NCBI RefSeq assembly: GCF_000508085.1
Contig: NZ_KI669560.1
Coordinates: 1,322,464 to 1,386,463 of the forward strand
DNA from: Sediminibacterium sp. C3
GTDB lineage: Bacteria > Bacteroidota > Bacteroidia > Chitinophagales > Chitinophagaceae
Direction: 5' to 3'
DNA: 64,000 bases
Shown piece after piece: positions 62,001 to 64,000 of the stretch. The notes below the pieces were generated by a model. That model worked only from the letters and a program-made list of their open reading frames with translations, was not told where the DNA came from and made no database searches. The position numbers and the translations under genes are program-made. Within the stretch, counting starts at the first letter, position 1; each line of letters opens with the position of its first letter.

Positions 62001-64000
62001 GCAGGGGAGGTAAGTTGTTTTTAAACTTCGGTAATATCAGTGAAGATATTTTAAAAGATGGCCGCAGATTTTATGAGAATGGTATGAATACACCAACGGT
62101 ACCTGCGTCAGTGGATAGCAGCAATACCTGGGGTAAAACGCCAGTGAATCCCATACAAATTACTCAGGCTTTCAGCAATGTTCCAAACGACCGACCTTTT
62201 CAGGATGTGGGTTTTGATGGTATTGATGATATAGCTGAACGCCGTAAGAAAAGTTATATCCTGAATCAGCTGGCGAATAATTTTGGTCCGGCATCTGCTG
62301 TGTATCTGCGAGCTTTGCAAGATCCTTCGAATGATAACTATCAATGGTATCGCGATCCTGCCTATGATGCAACAGGTACGGGCATTCTGGGTCGCTACAA
62401 AAATTTCAATAATCCCCAGGGGAACTCACCTGTAGCAACCACTGGCGGACAGTTTACTTCAGCCGCCACTTTGTTTCCGGACAATGAAGATTTAAACAGA
62501 GACAATACCCTGAATGAAAGTGAATCGTATTATGAATACGAGTTAGGATTAACTCCGGGTATGGACGTAGGCAGAACGCCATATATCACCGATAAAAAGC
62601 GTGTTACTGTAAATTCTGCTGATGGAATTACCAGAACAGAAGACTGGTATCTTTTCAGAGTTCCTATTAAGAACTACACCAGAAAAATTGGGAACATTCC
62701 CGATTTTAAGTCCATTCGTTTTGTGCGTTTGTACATGACCGATTTTGAAGATTCTGTGGTTGTGAGATTGGCCAGATTAGATCTGGTTAGAAATCAGTGG
62801 CGTCAGTTTATTTATAATCTGGATACTACGGGATCATACACGCCTATTAACAACACTGCTGGTACTGCTTTTAACACGTTGGCTGTAAATCTGGAAGAAA
62901 ACAGCAGCAGAACCCCTGTGAATTATCTCATGCCTCCGAATGTGGAAAGGGTGCAGTTGTTAAGTAATAACGGCGTGAACCTGCAGCAAAATGAGCAAGC
63001 CATTGCCATGCGGGTAAATAATTTACAGCCGGGTGATGCAAGGGGTATTTTTAAAACCCTGAATCTGGATGTTCGCAGGTATTCCAAAATGTCTATGTAT
63101 CTGCACGCGGAATCTATTACGGGTCAGCGTCCTGTTGCCGACAACGAAATAAGGGCGGTTATCCGTATTGGTCAGGACTTCCTGAACAACTATTACGAAA
63201 TCAAGATTCCACTGAAAATTACGCCACCAGGTTTATATCCAAGAGGACAGGAAGCCCGTGTTTGGCCGGTTGATAACAATATTGATTTTCTCTTGCGTGA
63301 CTTAATAGATCTGAAACTGGAAAGAAATAATTCCGGAGCATCATTGGCAACCATCTATCGGAAAATAATTGGCAATAAAACTTTTTCCATCATGGGTAAC
63401 CCCAACCTGGGAGAAGTAAGAGGCATATTGGTAGCTGTAGAGAATCCGGTAAGACCGAATGGTACGGCCATTAGTGCAGAAGTTTGGGCCAATGAGTTAA
63501 GACTATCGGGTCTGGATGAACGAGGTGGATATGCTGCTTTAGGTAGGGTAGATCTTGTTTTAGCCGATTTAGGAACCCTATCTGTATCTGCCAATAAATA
63601 CACACAGGGCTTTGGTTCACTGGAACAAAGAGTGAATGAAAGAGCAAAAGACAATTTGATGCAATTTGATATTGCAGCCAATATTGATGCAGGTAAACTG
63701 GTCCCTAAAAAAGCCAGACTCTCTGTACCTATTTATGCAAGTATCAATCGCTCTACTTTAACACCCGAGTTTGATCCCTACGATCTGGATGTGAATTATA
63801 AACAGAAATTGAATGCAGCTGCACCCGATAAAAGAGATTCCATTAAAAGAGCGGCTGTTGATATTACTACTATTAAGACACTCAACTTTAATAATGTAAG
63901 AGTGATGCAGGGATCAGGCAGGCCCAGATTACTCAGTCTTAGCAATTTCGACATCAGTTATTCCTTTACACAAACAGAACATACAAGTCCTGTTATTACA
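59048..64000 (+). CDS. sprA: SprA, type IX secretion outer-membrane translocon (3' truncated by window)
   Basis: The open frame runs to the window edge (about 1651 codons, no stop), while full SprA is about 2300-2500 residues. It begins with a signal peptide (LLTVLLTILWYLPSYAQ) and continues with SprA sequence: FDRIFGLTGQNLKVDIRPAG, EVNVMAGYQGQNIKNPTLPE, ANIGDKLRFPINYNTLTNLG, LKLDYKGMDDEIIKSIEAGN, and later RGDQGLIFIDDFEGTRASID and EVWANELRLSGLDERGGYAA. SprA is the 36-strand barrel through which type IX cargo leaves the cell, and is needed for gliding in Flavobacterium. No ATG precedes the signal peptide; TTG 59048 (or 59045) is the likely start. It follows ruvA by 39 bases. Confidence 0.93.
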   Translation, partial: MNYCGRLLTVLLTILWYLPSYAQSKDTLRFPISDRRGDMFSNPSKNPFDIRDTGLIKRKTEYDPKTKSFYVSEKIGNSWYRKPTVLGMDELMKLESRKSESDYFKKRADALFLLNQKSKRPAFQTYPKLFDRIFGLTGQNLKVDIRPAGEVNVMAGYQGQNIKNPTLPERARKNGGFDFDMNANLNLNANIGDKLRFPINYNTLTNLGFDNQLKLDYKGMDDEIIKSIEAGNISFQSKGTLIPSTQNLFGVKAQLQFGKLFVTGALANQRSARQSLNLQGGAALQSFQKKLDDYEENRHFLLGKYFRDNFNKTMRNLPLVNSQVQIQRMEVWVTNRTGATTDARDIVGLMDLAEPRPFNPSVQSLTNTDLPANGANNLYASLAGDPNARNPAFINSLLLSKGLRPVDDFEKTFARKLSPNEYYFNPQAGFISVNTQLQADEVLAVAYQYTYNGRVFQVGEFSQDISLDSNRGVQKVLFLKLLKATSQRTNLPIWQWMMKNVYSLDLFGGIERTDFKLNVLYEEPSGGLKRFLPETSPAVEGQPLLRILNLDRLNNRNDPQPDGVFDYIEGFTILPQMGRVVFPVLEPFGRDLDTLAFSGLPAATKEKYIYYQLYDSIKAIAQTFANVNRFVMQGQVKGAGGSSEIYLNTFNIPPGSVSVTAGGQVLREGADFIVDYNLGTVKILNQGILSANIPVKVNFENNIGFGMQQRGFAGLRVDYLASKKLSVGASMVKLGERPFFTKMGYGDDPIRNTMYGIDFSYRSELPGLTRLLDKLPFYTTQAKSSINAYGEAAMLQPGHPPQIGRGDQGLIFIDDFEGTRASIDLRFPFVSWALASTPQGNPKFPESTLTDSINYNFNRAKLAWYNIEPNLQDKNSPNNPLRRNLTELSDPRVRQVFTNELFPQRTTNITDVQAATFDLAFYPTEKGPYNFETRPGQINATGRLSNPASRWGGIMRAIDQTDFETNNIEFVEFWMQNPFILNPTSRGGKLFLNFGNISEDILKDGRRFYENGMNTPTVPASVDSSNTWGKTPVNPIQITQAFSNVPNDRPFQDVGFDGIDDIAERRKKSYILNQLANNFGPASAVYLRALQDPSNDNYQWYRDPAYDATGTGILGRYKNFNNPQGNSPVATTGGQFTSAATLFPDNEDLNRDNTLNESESYYEYELGLTPGMDVGRTPYITDKKRVTVNSADGITRTEDWYLFRVPIKNYTRKIGNIPDFKSIRFVRLYMTDFEDSVVVRLARLDLVRNQWRQFIYNLDTTGSYTPINNTAGTAFNTLAVNLEENSSRTPVNYLMPPNVERVQLLSNNGVNLQQNEQAIAMRVNNLQPGDARGIFKTLNLDVRRYSKMSMYLHAESITGQRPVADNEIRAVIRIGQDFLNNYYEIKIPLKITPPGLYPRGQEARVWPVDNNIDFLLRDLIDLKLERNNSGASLATIYRKIIGNKTFSIMGNPNLGEVRGILVAVENPVRPNGTAISAEVWANELRLSGLDERGGYAALGRVDLVLADLGTLSVSANKYTQGFGSLEQRVNERAKDNLMQFDIAANIDAGKLVPKKARLSVPIYASINRSTLTPEFDPYDLDVNYKQKLNAAAPDKRDSIKRAAVDITTIKTLNFNNVRVMQGSGRPRLLSLSNFDISYSFTQTEHTSPVIT

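Noticed and set aside
1-64000. CRISPR arrays, rRNA genes, prophage or restriction-modification genes
   Set aside because: Looked for regularly spaced repeats and typical gene blocks; none was seen.

Overview
The window comes from a Bacteroidota chromosome, most likely a Chitinophagales/Chitinophagaceae-type organism. This is inferred from gene content: futalosine-pathway menaquinone genes (mqnD, mqnB), the ruvA-sprA pair, a very long FtsZ, MurE with the meso-DAP motif, a Bacteroidota-type promoter (TTTG-N19-TAnnTTTG), few clear Shine-Dalgarno sequences and frequent TTG/GTG starts. No tRNA, rRNA, CRISPR array or prophage was recognised. Apart from one IS30-like insertion the region is densely packed and mostly core chromosome.

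Layout. 1-3638: tail of a membrane protein, yqgE, a sensor kinase and queA. 3639-3848: a regulatory interval with a tandem array of DnaA-box-like repeats and a separate array of 10-bp repeats resembling MraZ operators. 3849-19841: the division and cell wall (dcw) cluster mraZ-rsmH-ftsL-ftsI-murE-mraY-murD-ftsW-murG-murC-ftsQ-ftsA-ftsZ, all on the + strand with short gaps or overlaps, followed by an SDR-family epimerase gene. 20807-22545: an ABC exporter pair. 22548-30556: an apparent exopolysaccharide locus with a secreted GH5 glycosidase, an atypical histidine kinase, a BcsB-like subunit, a family-2 glycosyltransferase carrying a GspE/MshE-type N-terminal domain, and a polytopic membrane protein. 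30584-43395: housekeeping genes (fadN-like, gatC, two LolD/MacB ATPases, cobalamin adenosyltransferase, SemiSWEET, fabI, recN, a TPR protein, a zinc-ribbon protein, a Nif3-like protein, a class IV aminotransferase), plus two candidate micro-ORFs. 43426-50164: photolyase, a perfect 22-bp palindrome, and a copper-type module (HMA-AraC regulator, HMA-MauE membrane protein, DUF2911 protein, multicopper oxidase with a barrel-like tail) interrupted by the IS30-like element. 50204-53516: mqnD, mqnB, two tandem 6-pyruvoyl-tetrahydropterin synthase paralogues and folE. 53550-59008: fabD, a GH5 lipoprotein, GNAT, a Cys/Met PLP enzyme, fabH and ruvA. 59048-end: the first two thirds or so of sprA, the type IX secretion translocon, running off the window.

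How it works together. The dcw cluster supplies most lipid II synthesis steps (MurE, MraY, MurD, MurG, MurC) and the divisome (FtsL, I, W, Q, A, Z); murF, murB and ddl are not here. The double regulatory array ahead of mraZ could link replication initiation to division-gene expression. The BcsB/glycosyltransferase block looks like a non-canonical synthase for a cellulose-like polymer without PilZ, BcsC or GH8 components. The copper-type genes form a periplasmic/outer-membrane metal detoxification set that the insertion sequence has cut in two.

The signals most worth a second look are the queA-mraZ regulatory interval, the polysaccharide locus with its unusual domain swap, a 26-codon membrane micro-ORF with its own terminator, and the copper module. 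All functional calls rest on motif recognition by eye; no database search was run.
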